The notes under the pieces are model-generated. The model had not been told where the DNA came from. It was given only the letters and a program-made list of their open reading frames with translations, and ran no database searches. DNA of 32,023 bases. Origin: Nanobdellota archaeon. GTDB lineage: Archaea; Nanobdellota; Nanobdellia; Pacearchaeales; GW2011-AR1. This document shows, in pieces, positions 16,489-26,075 of the stretch. The stretch is taken from contig JAUSKH010000077.1 in the NCBI GenBank assembly GCA_030647095.1, positions 1 to 32,023 on the forward strand, given 5' to 3'. Made by a program: the position numbers and the translations under genes. The stretch's first letter is position 1, and each line of letters starts with the position of its first letter.

Positions 16489-16818
16489 TTATTTCTCTCT
16501 AAACAAATCAAATTGCCTTTGTAAAATCATTAATTCCTCTTTCCTAGCACTTTTATCCAACTGCTCTCCAAAACGCTTTAACATATCCTTAATCCTTTTC
16601 TGATCTTCTTGTAATTGTATCAAAATAGTCTTCATCTCTTGTAAATCTCCAAAGCTACTTTCTCTTTCTTTTACAAATGTCTGCCCTACTAACAACATCC
16701 TATCTTTCAATAATCTTTGTCTATCCTCAAGATCCCTTATTCTAGTATTTATATCTGAAAAAAATTGTTGATATTGCTGCCCAGCGTATTCATCACCCAT
16801 ATTATTTATAAACATCAA
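16489..16818 (-). CDS. Coiled-coil protein
   Basis: Heptad-rich NTRIRDLEDRQRLLKDRMLL...LQEDQKRIKDMLKRFGEQLD; adjacent to the previous coiled-coil gene on the same strand. Confidence 0.6.
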   Translation of the reverse strand: MMFINNMGDEYAGQQYQQFFSDINTRIRDLEDRQRLLKDRMLLVGQTFVKERESSFGDLQEMKTILIQLQEDQKRIKDMLKRFGEQLDKSARKEELMILQRQFDLFREK

Positions 16819-16839
16819 GGGTTTAAAATAGTTTGTATA

Positions 16840-16959
16840 TAGTCAACGACTTTAATGTTTGTCGTTGACTTACAAAGAATTAGAATAATTAAATTCCCTT
16901 TAGTTCCTAATTCTCTATCTGGAAAATTCGAATGAATGTAATATAAGTCTTTCACCATA
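16840..16959 (+). mobile_element. Family A repeat copy 3, split by family B-like sequence
   Basis: TAGTCAACGACTTTAATGTTTGTCGTTGACTTA at left and GTCTTTCACCATA at right; intervening sequence is the reverse complement of the family B right half. Confidence 0.65.
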
Positions 16960-17200
16960 AAGAAAAAATATAAATTAACTTTTTAAAACTGATATATCAC
17001 AAAACCCTTCAAGGTTTGTTCGTGGTTTTGTGAGACCTGGGAAATCCTCATAATCCACTAACCTCTACCTAAAGGTAGAGAATTTCACGAGGGTTAAAAA
17101 ACAACCTTTTTGATATCATTAAACATTCAAGTATCAATGAATAAATACTCAACAACAGAAATCTATTTAATCATCATAAAACTCTTGCCATAAAGAAAAA

Positions 17201-19474
17201 ATGTTATTCAAAAAAGAGTCACCGCTTTATGCAACTGAAATAGAATTAAGACAGGGGGAAGATATACTTTACATAAATTATCTCCCAGCCTCTTTCGTAC
17301 CTTCCATAGCAGAAAACCCTCTTGTAATGGCAAGGACAATAGAAACTCTAACAGAAAACCCAACCATCTCTCGCGTTGTATTCGTACAACAAAGAAATTA
17401 TAACTATCCTCAAGAACAGGTTCTTCTTTTAGCAGAAATAGCGCGTGCTTATAATTTTCTTATAAAACAGGAGGCTCTTCTCTCTTCTCAAAAATTAGGC
17501 TTATTCGGAAATACTCCTCAAGTTTATGAAGATCTAAGCTACCTGCTAGAACTTTTAAAACAAGACCCTATAGCTTGTTATCTGGAACTACATGAAAGAA
17601 TAAAATCAATAAAAGCACAACTAGAACAATTCCAGAAACCAAGTCATAGTTCTCTTATGAATTATCTAAGAGCTCTAGAAAGATTTTTTTCAATACTTGA
17701 GAATACAAAACTCCTAAAAAGTATTCATGATATTCTTCCAAATTATAGAGCAGGCAATAGAGAAATATACTCCAATGTATTTCGTCCCGAAGTATTGCCT
17801 AACTTTACATTCACAAGACTATCAGCTCAACTTCCCTCCAATTCTGAATTCGTAGATCAGTATAATATAGAATCAGAAGAAGAAACAATTACTATCACTA
17901 TCTTAAAACAAAAAAATGATCCAAAATATTTCTACCATATAATGCCCCCAGAATTTTTATTAAGTGAAGAACACCATATGTTGTTGAATCTTGCTCGTAA
18001 TGTATTAACAGAACACCGACCTAAGGCAGAAGAATTTACAGATCCAACAAGAACAAGACAAGTGTTCTTCAATGTTTCTAGAGATATGCTTTCAGAACTA
18101 GCAACTACAAAAAACATAAGCATCAATCATAGAGAACTGAACAATCTTGCAAAAATTTTAGTAAGGCATACCATTGGATTCGGTCTCATAGAAGTACTTC
18201 TTATGGATAAAAAAATCCAAGACATTGTACTAAACGCTCCTATAACACAGAACCCAATATTCATAAGACATGAACAATATGAAGAATGTGTAACAAATAT
18301 TATTCCTAGTTATGAAGATGCAGATTCCTGGGCAGGAAAACTTCGTCTTCAAAGTGGCAGGCCATTAGACGAAGCAAATCCTGTTCTAGACACAGATCTT
18401 GTATTCGAAAATACTCGTTCAAGAGTTGCAGCTATTACAGAACCACTATCTCCCAACGGTCTTGCTTATGCTTTCCGCCGTCATAGAGATAAACCTTGGA
18501 CACTTCCTCTTTTCATTAACAATAAAATGCTTGATTCTTTCTCAGCAGGTCTATTAAGCTTTATGATAGACGGCTCTCGAACATTGCTAGTAGCAGGAAC
18601 TAGATCCGCAGGAAAAACCTCTCTTCTTGGAAGCCTTATCCTAGAAATACTACCAAAATACAGAATAATAACAGTAGAGGACACTTTGGAATTACCGATT
18701 GATTACTTAAGAAAACTAGGTTATGATATCCTTAGAATGAAAGTTCGATCAGCTCTCTTAGCAGGCTCAACAGAAATAGCTGCAGCAGAAGGTATAAGGA
18801 CAAGCTTGCGTTTAGGAGATAGTGCTCTCATTGTTGGAGAAGTAAGAAGTGAAGAAGCAAAAGCATTGTACGAAGCAATGAGAGTAGGCGCACTAGCAAA
18901 CGTAGTAGCAGGTACGATTCACGGTGACTCGCCCTATGGTGTATTCGACAGAGTTGTTAACGATCTAAACGTTCCAATAACTAGCTTTAAAGCAACAGAT
19001 TTAATAGTGGTTGTCAACCCAATAAAAACCCCTGATGGCTTACATTCTATCAGAAGAATTACCCAAATAACAGAAGTACGAAAACATTGGACTCGTGATC
19101 CCCTTGAAGAAAAAGGTTTTGTTGATCTTCTTAGATATAATGTAGAAACAGATAAATTAGAACCAACTCAAGAACTTATCAACGGCGAATCAGAAATAAT
19201 AAAAAGCATAGCAGGAAGTGTAAAAGGATGGGCAGGTAGCTGGGATGCAGTTTACGATAATATAATTCTTCGTGGAAAAATAAAACAAGAAATCGTTGAT
19301 GCAGCTCTTAAATTAAATAAACCAGAAATTATGGAAGCAGATTTTAACAACCTTTCAAATCATATGTTCCACAGAATTAGCGATGATATAAGAAAAAAGA
19401 AAGGTCTTCCAAGTTCAGAATTCGTCTTTCCTGAATGGAAGAAATGGTTTTATGCTGCGATAGAACAACTCTAA
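17201..19474 (+). CDS. Type II/IV secretion / archaellum-type (GspE/FlaI/TadA) ATPase
   Basis: Walker A LVAGTRSAGKTSLLGSL, IITVEDTLELP, TSLRLGDSALIVGEVRSEEAKALYEAMRVGA, VAGTIHGDSPYGVFDRVVNDL. Confidence 0.9.
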   Translation: MLFKKESPLYATEIELRQGEDILYINYLPASFVPSIAENPLVMARTIETLTENPTISRVVFVQQRNYNYPQEQVLLLAEIARAYNFLIKQEALLSSQKLGLFGNTPQVYEDLSYLLELLKQDPIACYLELHERIKSIKAQLEQFQKPSHSSLMNYLRALERFFSILENTKLLKSIHDILPNYRAGNREIYSNVFRPEVLPNFTFTRLSAQLPSNSEFVDQYNIESEEETITITILKQKNDPKYFYHIMPPEFLLSEEHHMLLNLARNVLTEHRPKAEEFTDPTRTRQVFFNVSRDMLSELATTKNISINHRELNNLAKILVRHTIGFGLIEVLLMDKKIQDIVLNAPITQNPIFIRHEQYEECVTNIIPSYEDADSWAGKLRLQSGRPLDEANPVLDTDLVFENTRSRVAAITEPLSPNGLAYAFRRHRDKPWTLPLFINNKMLDSFSAGLLSFMIDGSRTLLVAGTRSAGKTSLLGSLILEILPKYRIITVEDTLELPIDYLRKLGYDILRMKVRSALLAGSTEIAAAEGIRTSLRLGDSALIVGEVRSEEAKALYEAMRVGALANVVAGTIHGDSPYGVFDRVVNDLNVPITSFKATDLIVVVNPIKTPDGLHSIRRITQITEVRKHWTRDPLEEKGFVDLLRYNVETDKLEPTQELINGESEIIKSIAGSVKGWAGSWDAVYDNIILRGKIKQEIVDAALKLNKPEIMEADFNNLSNHMFHRISDDIRKKKGLPSSEFVFPEWKKWFYAAIEQL

Positions 19475-19475
19475 A

Positions 19476-22400
19476 CTACTTCAGCCCCTTCAACGCAGCC
19501 TTCGCTTCCAGCGTAGCCAACCTTTGATCAATCTCACTCAATCGACGAGTATAACTTTCAAGCTTTAACTGATAAGATTTAGTTTCTAGTTTGCCTCTCT
19601 GCAAATAATCCCTTTGCAATTCCCTTATTAGCTCTGTAACTCTCTGTCGTTCTAACTTCAATCTTTTGCTCTCGGAAGTAAACTTAAGTACATACAACCT
19701 CTGCGTCTCTAAATCAATTAATTCTTCAACAACTAAAGAGAGTTTCTTTTCATACTGTGCCATAGACTCCTGATACTCTTCCATACTCATTTTCTTCTTC
19801 TGAAATGTATCTTCCTGAACAACTTTCATCAATTCCATAAGTATCTTCTCTTCTTGCTGTAGTTTCTTTATTCTCTTCTTCAGTAATTCCAATCTTCCAA
19901 TCTTATAAGAAGTAAATGTCAATAAAGCTAGGAATAATACTCCTAAAGAAATTTCTTTAGGATTATTCTTTAAATAGTAGCTTAGTTTTCCTATCTCTCC
20001 TTTTACTTCTAAAGCATAAGTTACTTTAGCTTCTTTTGCCCTTAATTTGGCCTGACTATATTCCTGTCTATTAAATGAAAGCTGTGCTAGTTTTAGAATT
20101 CTTTCAGTTCCAGAAGTAGAAATTCCTTTTTCAGCCGCTTGTTCTACTAATTTTTGTAATTCACTCATTGTCTGTTTAGATTCAATAGCATCTTCCACTC
20201 CTTGCTTAACAAGCTCATAATTCTTTGTAATTTGCTCATAGGAGAAAGTAGATAAAGCCCCCCGTGATTGATTCAATAACTTTTCCAATTCAGTCATATC
20301 AATCCCTTCTGCTTTAGCTTTAGCAATTAAATCACCCATATCTTTTACTAAAGATATTGCTTTAGCATCTCCTACTTCTGTAATCTGAACTACTATTTTT
20401 TTATCTTCTGTATAATCTCTCCCGTCATCTAAAGTTCCCCTAATATGTAAAGTTATTTCTTCCTTTCCTAATTGCAGGAAAGTAGGTGAAGTAACACTCA
20501 AAGAAACTATTCTCGACTCTCCAGGATTCAATAAAGGCAGGTTAGAAGGAATTACAGTAATATACTTGGCTATCTTTCCTGTCAATGTAAAGCTAATATC
20601 TTTAATAGTATTATTAGTATACTTATTCTTTATAGTTAAATTAATTTCATTTTCTTTTCCTCTTACTAAAGAATAATCAACAGTACTTCTTACGCTTTCA
20701 ACATTACTTCCTCCGCCGCCTCCGCCTCCACCAGATCCACTAGCACTATCGCTGCTAGGAGTAGAAGGCGCAACATAATCTCCATCCAAACTTCCACACG
20801 CAGTTACATATACTCCATCAGAAACATTATAACAGCTTAAAGTTATATTAACAGTGCTTGATAAAATAGTTCTATTAGTTGCGTGTGTAATTATAGTGCC
20901 AGATGAATTATAACCCCATGCATATAATACAAAACTGAAAGTACCTGGACTCAAGTTAGGTAAATTATTTAAATTCAAAGTAATATTAATATTATTATAA
21001 TTACGATTACTATCAGAAATATTTCCATATGTAATACTTGCATTCCCTTCACCAACACTAAATCCAGAAGGCAATGTCCAGTTAAAGCTAACATTGTATG
21101 CAGTCGTGCCAGCCGAACCATCACCTACAAGATTACGCATATACCCGACTAATGACAAATTACCTTTGGTCAACTGTGCGCTAGAAGTAGCAGATTCAAT
21201 TACCTCAAATAAATAAGGTCCGCCAGTAGTTGAAACAAGAGTAGCACTTACATTATTACTTGCTATATTTGACCTAGAATAAATATCATTAATAGTTATA
21301 ATCGCTCCATCTTCCTTAATTTCAGTAAGGAACGTTCCATTAATTTTAACACTACTATTTGCCTTTGCGCTGATAGTATAAGTATCAGATGGTTTCAAAT
21401 AAGAATTATCAAAATAGATTCTTCCTTCTGCTAAATCATAAGTGAGTCTCATTCCCAAAGTGCAGTTATTATTAGAATACTGAGCATCTCCAGTATTACT
21501 AATATTAAGTTCTCCTACTCTTTTATTTTCATTAAATCCTGCAGTCTGTCCTAATGTGGAAGCAGGATTAACGCTCCACGTACAATCCCAAGTTGAATTA
21601 AAAGTTTGATTAACAGAATTGTTTGAATTTCCTAAGCTATCATTAGCTAATACATTATAAGTATAATTACGCTCGCTTCTCACAAGAGTTATATTTCCAG
21701 TATAAACACTTCCAGTAAGAAGGCTCATGCTTTGATTATTCCAAGCACTACCATTATAATATTGTAAAATAACACTTCCTACTCCAAACACGCTTTCCAC
21801 AACACTAACATTAAATGTAATATTCTTGTAAGGATCAACATCATCACTACCATTAGGAGAGAAAATGATGTTTGATATAGCAGGAGGTGTTGTATCAAGT
21901 ATAATGCCCCTTGTAGAAGTCATATTTCTATTGCCTGCTAAATCAATCACACTAACGTTATAAGAATAATTTCCATCTATAAGTCCCGTCCAGTTTGTTA
22001 TTCTTTGACCATTTGTGAAAAGTGAACTGTTTACTAAAGCTGTTGTGTTATATAAAGCAAATGTAATATTTGCATCATTTGTTTCTGTTACAGTTACATT
22101 CACATATACAAAACTTTGCGAAAGATTAGCTCCTGCGACAGCAGTTCCAGTTCCATAATCAATTAAAGGTTTTGTTGTATCAATAATTACAGTATTATTT
22201 GCTACATTGAATACATTTCCTGCGCTATCAATTATTCCGTAAAACCACTTATAGATACCATCAACAAGACTAACAACTGTTCCAACAACTGTATTAACAA
22301 CTCTCCCGCCTAAACTAATAGTAGTCTGATTTACCAAATCATTTGTTGAATTGTAAATATTGAGGGTAGTATTTACGATTCCTAGATTATCACTAATATT

Positions 22401-23915
22401 TGCTGTAAAATTCTGACTTGAAGAATTTGCATAAGTCCCATTAGAAGGAGAAGTTAAATTTCCACTCGGCAATGTAGTATCAACTAAAAAGATTCTTGTT
22501 GAAACATTATAATTTTTTGAAGCATCAGAACAATTTATTGTCCAGTTATGGCTTCCCTCTATCAAGCCCGAGGCATTCAAAATTGTAGCAGTATTGTTTA
22601 AAGTTGAGCCATTATTATTCTTATAAACATTGTCTATATACAAACTGCAATTTAATGTTGTTGAAGTCTCATCTATTGCAGTAAAATTAAAATTAATATT
22701 TGTTAAAGAAGTATTTGTATTATTTGCAGGAGAATTTAGAGTTATTGATGGAGCAGTATTATCAAGCAAGTCATAATTTATTGAAACATTATAAAGTTCA
22801 GGTGTATAAGAAACACTATCAGTTGCAAAATCGAATTTATACTGGAAATATGTATTATTTGCAACTGAAAGATTTTGCGGAGATGTCAGATTTGCTCCAA
22901 GATTTGTGAAGCTTTCTCCAGAACATGCAGAATCATTACAAGATTGAACAGAGAGATTTAATCTTAATGCTCCTCGCTTGTAAATACTAAGAATTTCAGA
23001 AGCTGATAAGCTTCTGTTCCAAATAGCGACTTCGTCGATGATGCCGTTAAAAGGATACTCAGCCGGAGGTGCCGCACCCATTTTTACCGAAACGTCATTC
23101 GTGGCGATAGGTCCTGTAAAGGATCTGGTCACCCCTGTATCTACCCCATTAACAAAGGCACGCATAGTTGCTCCGTCCCAAGTAGCAATAACATGAGACC
23201 ATACATTCAACGGAACATTACCGGCAGTACCAAAATAAGTTTGGGCACCGCCTTGTATAAACAATGCAAAATATACAGCAGTCTCATGCCTCCCTAAGAC
23301 ATAAGAGAATTTTGGAGAATCACCATATTTGGCAACTATTCTTAAATAAGATCCATTAGCTGTTGGATACACCCACGCTCCTAATGTAATCGCAGTAGTA
23401 ATGTTCAAACTCGCCCCATTCCCAGCATCAATATAATCATTCACCCCATCAAAACTATAACCTCCATTCAACTTTCCAGAAGAATTCCAAGTAGAGCCAT
23501 TAACAGTCCCATTATTCCCGTTTCCAGAAAAATCATAAACTCGTGTGCTGTTTTCTCCATAAGAAGAATCATTATTAAAATGCATCAACAAAACATTTCC
23601 AGTCATGTTTGCCCAGCCTAAATTAGTTTCAACAGCTTGATTATTTGGAAGTTCCTGCTGATAATATCCCCCTTGCGTCCAAGAAATATTATTCCATTGC
23701 GAGTATCCTGGATTAAATATCTGACTTGTAAAAGTTCCATTTAACCTCGAAGAATTCAACTGCACAAATCCAGAAGAATTATAAAAAGTCCAGCTGTAAG
23801 TTCCTAAATTAAAATTGCTTGAGGAATTATCGACAAATGTTGAAGCATAAACTAAAGAAATAACTAAAAGAACTATTATAATTATTAAGAAGATGTTTTT
23901 CTCTAAATTAATCAT
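19476..23915 (-). CDS. Giant surface protein: LamG-like domain, repeated Ig-like modules, Gly linker, TM, cytosolic coiled coil
   Basis: Signal peptide; SGKLNGGYSFDGVNDYIDAGNGASLNITTAITLGAWVYP (LamG-like); SPANNTNTS/SPSNGTYANSS repeats; many N-x-S/T sequons; GSGGGGGGGGS; TM then charged helices. Confidence 0.8.
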   Translation of the reverse strand: MINLEKNIFLIIIIVLLVISLVYASTFVDNSSSNFNLGTYSWTFYNSSGFVQLNSSRLNGTFTSQIFNPGYSQWNNISWTQGGYYQQELPNNQAVETNLGWANMTGNVLLMHFNNDSSYGENSTRVYDFSGNGNNGTVNGSTWNSSGKLNGGYSFDGVNDYIDAGNGASLNITTAITLGAWVYPTANGSYLRIVAKYGDSPKFSYVLGRHETAVYFALFIQGGAQTYFGTAGNVPLNVWSHVIATWDGATMRAFVNGVDTGVTRSFTGPIATNDVSVKMGAAPPAEYPFNGIIDEVAIWNRSLSASEILSIYKRGALRLNLSVQSCNDSACSGESFTNLGANLTSPQNLSVANNTYFQYKFDFATDSVSYTPELYNVSINYDLLDNTAPSITLNSPANNTNTSLTNINFNFTAIDETSTTLNCSLYIDNVYKNNNGSTLNNTATILNASGLIEGSHNWTINCSDASKNYNVSTRIFLVDTTLPSGNLTSPSNGTYANSSSQNFTANISDNLGIVNTTLNIYNSTNDLVNQTTISLGGRVVNTVVGTVVSLVDGIYKWFYGIIDSAGNVFNVANNTVIIDTTKPLIDYGTGTAVAGANLSQSFVYVNVTVTETNDANITFALYNTTALVNSSLFTNGQRITNWTGLIDGNYSYNVSVIDLAGNRNMTSTRGIILDTTPPAISNIIFSPNGSDDVDPYKNITFNVSVVESVFGVGSVILQYYNGSAWNNQSMSLLTGSVYTGNITLVRSERNYTYNVLANDSLGNSNNSVNQTFNSTWDCTWSVNPASTLGQTAGFNENKRVGELNISNTGDAQYSNNNCTLGMRLTYDLAEGRIYFDNSYLKPSDTYTISAKANSSVKINGTFLTEIKEDGAIITINDIYSRSNIASNNVSATLVSTTGGPYLFEVIESATSSAQLTKGNLSLVGYMRNLVGDGSAGTTAYNVSFNWTLPSGFSVGEGNASITYGNISDSNRNYNNINITLNLNNLPNLSPGTFSFVLYAWGYNSSGTIITHATNRTILSSTVNITLSCYNVSDGVYVTACGSLDGDYVAPSTPSSDSASGSGGGGGGGGSNVESVRSTVDYSLVRGKENEINLTIKNKYTNNTIKDISFTLTGKIAKYITVIPSNLPLLNPGESRIVSLSVTSPTFLQLGKEEITLHIRGTLDDGRDYTEDKKIVVQITEVGDAKAISLVKDMGDLIAKAKAEGIDMTELEKLLNQSRGALSTFSYEQITKNYELVKQGVEDAIESKQTMSELQKLVEQAAEKGISTSGTERILKLAQLSFNRQEYSQAKLRAKEAKVTYALEVKGEIGKLSYYLKNNPKEISLGVLFLALLTFTSYKIGRLELLKKRIKKLQQEEKILMELMKVVQEDTFQKKKMSMEEYQESMAQYEKKLSLVVEELIDLETQRLYVLKFTSESKRLKLERQRVTELIRELQRDYLQRGKLETKSYQLKLESYTRRLSEIDQRLATLEAKAALKGLK

Positions 23916-23946
23916 TGTCTTTTTCTTATTATACCTCTTTTTTGTT

Positions 23947-25821
23947 TTACCATTTCACATCTTCTCCAATCAAAGACAAAAGTATCTCAATAATTTTTTC
24001 AAACGTATCCTTATTTTCTTCGTAAAAATCGAAAGGAACATCTTCTCCATAATCAAGGCGATTTCTAAAGAAAGACATTTGAGCTATTAAATATGCTTCT
24101 TTCTCGCGTATCAATGCCTCTAGAAAACCATGCATTTCAGTACGTGGTTTGTCAAAAACTTCGACATCATAATGTTTATATATATCTCCACTATTACTAA
24201 TATTATGAGAATCGAAATTAACCAATATATTGTTGCAGACAGTGAGATTTGCCATGGTAAACCTACTTTCAAAGGCACAAGAGTCATGGTTTGGCAGGTC
24301 TTGGAAATGCTTGAAGCAGGTATCCCTATCGAAGAAATAGTTACAAGTTTCATAACCCCACTCACAAAAGAGCAGGTTAAAGCAGCTTTGCACTATGCAT
24401 CCACTATAGCCAAAGGCAGGGACAATGTCGTCATTGGAATGGAAACCAAATAAACCTAAATTCTTATTGGATGAAAATGTTAAGAAAAAATTACTACTAT
24501 TCCTAAAGTCAGAAGAGTATGATGTAGTATTCAAACCGAAAGGACTTTCTAACGGTAAACTAGCAGAGTTCTCTAAATCGGAAGAGAGAGTATTTGTCAC
24601 AAATGATGATGACTTCTTAGGATTTACTAAAGAAAAACTATTCTCACTAGTCTGGATAAGAGTTTCACAGAATAATGAAGAATTGCTGATTGATTCTTTT
24701 TCAAAACTACTCAGAGAGTTAGATTCAAAAGACTTCAAAGGTAAACTCATTGTCTTATATGAAGAAAAATTTGAAGTGACCCAGTTAACAGAAGCGTAAA
24801 CATTATGCTTCCTATTATCAACCTCAACCTTCCTAATAAATCCTCTAGTACACTCATTCCACCCAATAATTCCTATTTTTTCTTCTCTCATTTTATTCTC
24901 GTTCATTTCCCACTCTATTGTATTATCCATCATTTTAAGTTCTATATCAGACTTATCGAAATATTTATATACACATGAATACTGTGATTTCTGTGTTAAA
25001 CCATTATGGTCAAAAATGCCTAACGTTACAATATCAGTCCCTGAAGATTTAAAGCATAAAATGGATACGTTAAAGACAGTCAACTGGTCAGAAGTATTCA
25101 GAAAAGCAGCAGCTGAATTTATACATAAAATGGCCTTGGTAGAATTTCTGGAAACAAAACTTTCTCGATCCGAATTCACCGAGGAAGATGCACAAAGACT
25201 AGGAGAATCAGCAAAACAGGAAAGATTAAAGAGGTTAAAACAGCAAGGTATAGTATAAATGAAACTTATACTAGACACCAACTCATTATTCAGTTTTTTC
25301 TGGAGAGGATCACTAGTAACTAAATTACTTCTTAAAGAGCATGAATTATGCTCACCAGAGTTTGCTCTTGAAGAATTAGATAAACACAAATCAGAAATAT
25401 GCAAGAAGACGAAACTATCATCATCAGAGTTTGAAGAATTCAAAACACGGTTAAAAAATGCGGTGAGATTTATTGCATTTTCAGGATACTCCGATAAAAT
25501 ACCTGAAGCATTCGAACTCCTACCAGAACATCCTAAAGATATCGACTTTTTAGCATTATCCTTGAAGATAAGTGCTGCTTTAGTGTCGGATGATAAAGAA
25601 TTATTAAAGCAATCAAAAGTTGAGATATTCAACAAGTCCAGATTATCAGAACTTCTATGAAGCGAAGCGTAAGCCTTATACTTCTCATTCACTCTCATCT
25701 CGCTTCCATATTTTAATTTTATTCTATACAATTCGCCATTCATATTATCGAAATCAGTGTAATCTGTAGGATTCTGCCATTCCATCCTAATTTTTACCTC
25801 TTTTTTTGTTGTTCTTCTCAT
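23947..25821 (-). CDS. Composite 624-codon ORF: host gene with two TA cassettes embedded antisense
   Basis: Coding-like segments MRRTTKKEVKIRMEWQNPTDY...NEKYKAY, YKYFDKSDIELKMMDNTIEWEMNENK...NRKHNVY and YKHYDVEVFDKPRTEMHGFL...GEDVKW sit outside the antisense TA genes in one open frame. Confidence 0.5.
   Translation of the reverse strand: MRRTTKKEVKIRMEWQNPTDYTDFDNMNGELYRIKLKYGSEMRVNEKYKAYASLHRSSDNLDLLNISTFDCFNNSLSSDTKAALIFKDNAKKSISLGCSGRSSNASGILSEYPENAINLTAFFNRVLNSSNSDDDSFVFLHISDLCLSNSSRANSGEHNSCSLRSNLVTSDPLQKKLNNELVSSISFIYTIPCCFNLFNLSCFADSPSLCASSSVNSDRESFVSRNSTKAILCINSAAAFLNTSDQLTVFNVSILCFKSSGTDIVTLGIFDHNGLTQKSQYSCVYKYFDKSDIELKMMDNTIEWEMNENKMREEKIGIIGWNECTRGFIRKVEVDNRKHNVYASVNWVTSNFSSYKTMSLPLKSFESNSLSSFEKESISNSSLFCETLIQTSENSFSLVNPKKSSSFVTNTLSSDLENSASLPLESPFGLNTTSYSSDFRNSSNFFLTFSSNKNLGLFGFHSNDDIVPAFGYSGCIVQSCFNLLFCEWGYETCNYFFDRDTCFKHFQDLPNHDSCAFESRFTMANLTVCNNILVNFDSHNISNSGDIYKHYDVEVFDKPRTEMHGFLEALIREKEAYLIAQMSFFRNRLDYGEDVPFDFYEENKDTFEKIIEILLSLIGEDVKW
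24205..24453 (+). CDS. DUF433-family antitoxin
   Basis: INQYIVADSEICHGKPTFKGTRVMVWQVLEMLEAGIPIEEIV is the DUF433 signature; start set to ATG 22 nt after TTTATATA. Confidence 0.85.
   Translation: MRIEINQYIVADSEICHGKPTFKGTRVMVWQVLEMLEAGIPIEEIVTSFITPLTKEQVKAALHYASTIAKGRDNVVIGMETK
24425..24799 (+). CDS. DUF5615 PIN-like toxin
   Basis: KFLLDENVKKKLLLFLKSEEYDVV, VFVTNDDDFLGF; overlaps the DUF433 gene. Confidence 0.85.
   Translation: MSSLEWKPNKPKFLLDENVKKKLLLFLKSEEYDVVFKPKGLSNGKLAEFSKSEERVFVTNDDDFLGFTKEKLFSLVWIRVSQNNEELLIDSFSKLLRELDSKDFKGKLIVLYEEKFEVTQLTEA
25016..25258 (+). CDS. VapB-like antitoxin
   Basis: MPNVTISVPEDLKHKMDTLKTVNWSEVFRKAAAEFI; adjacent to a PIN toxin. Confidence 0.8.
   Translation: MPNVTISVPEDLKHKMDTLKTVNWSEVFRKAAAEFIHKMALVEFLETKLSRSEFTEEDAQRLGESAKQERLKRLKQQGIV
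25259..25660 (+). CDS. PIN-domain toxin (VapC-like)
   Basis: MKLILDTNSLFSFFWRGS, EFALEELDKHKSEI, DIDFLALSLKISAALVSDDKEL. Confidence 0.85.
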   Translation: MKLILDTNSLFSFFWRGSLVTKLLLKEHELCSPEFALEELDKHKSEICKKTKLSSSEFEEFKTRLKNAVRFIAFSGYSDKIPEAFELLPEHPKDIDFLALSLKISAALVSDDKELLKQSKVEIFNKSRLSELL

Positions 25822-25936
25822 AAAAATCTACTAAATATAAAACCAAATCGTTCTCAGACTGCCGTTTAACAAAATCCAAATCTAGAAGTCTCTGCTTCAC
25901 GCTCTTTTTTATTCTTATAGTTGTATCTTCAGACAT
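25787..25936 (-). CDS. Small RHH-like protein (49 aa), not in the ORF track
   Basis: MSEDTTIRIKKSVKQRLLDLDFVKRQSENDLVLYLVDFYEKNNKKRGKN*; TTTAAATA 23 nt upstream; overlaps the composite ORF start. Confidence 0.65.
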   Translation of the reverse strand: MSEDTTIRIKKSVKQRLLDLDFVKRQSENDLVLYLVDFYEKNNKKRGKN

Positions 25937-26075
25937 TCCCTCCTTTTAATAAAATACTATATTTAAATGTATTCAAAGTATAATTTGAATATTTAATATT
26001 CGTAAGATACAATATATTCCAAGTATACAAAGTATACTAAAGAGAAATGCTCTAATGAGCACCTATAAAAAAAGA

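Noticed and set aside
23947-25821. Accepting the 624-aa ORF as a normal single protein
   Set aside because: The middle regions are antisense to recognisable TA genes and Ser/Leu/Asn-rich, so the full translation is unlikely to be a native conserved protein.
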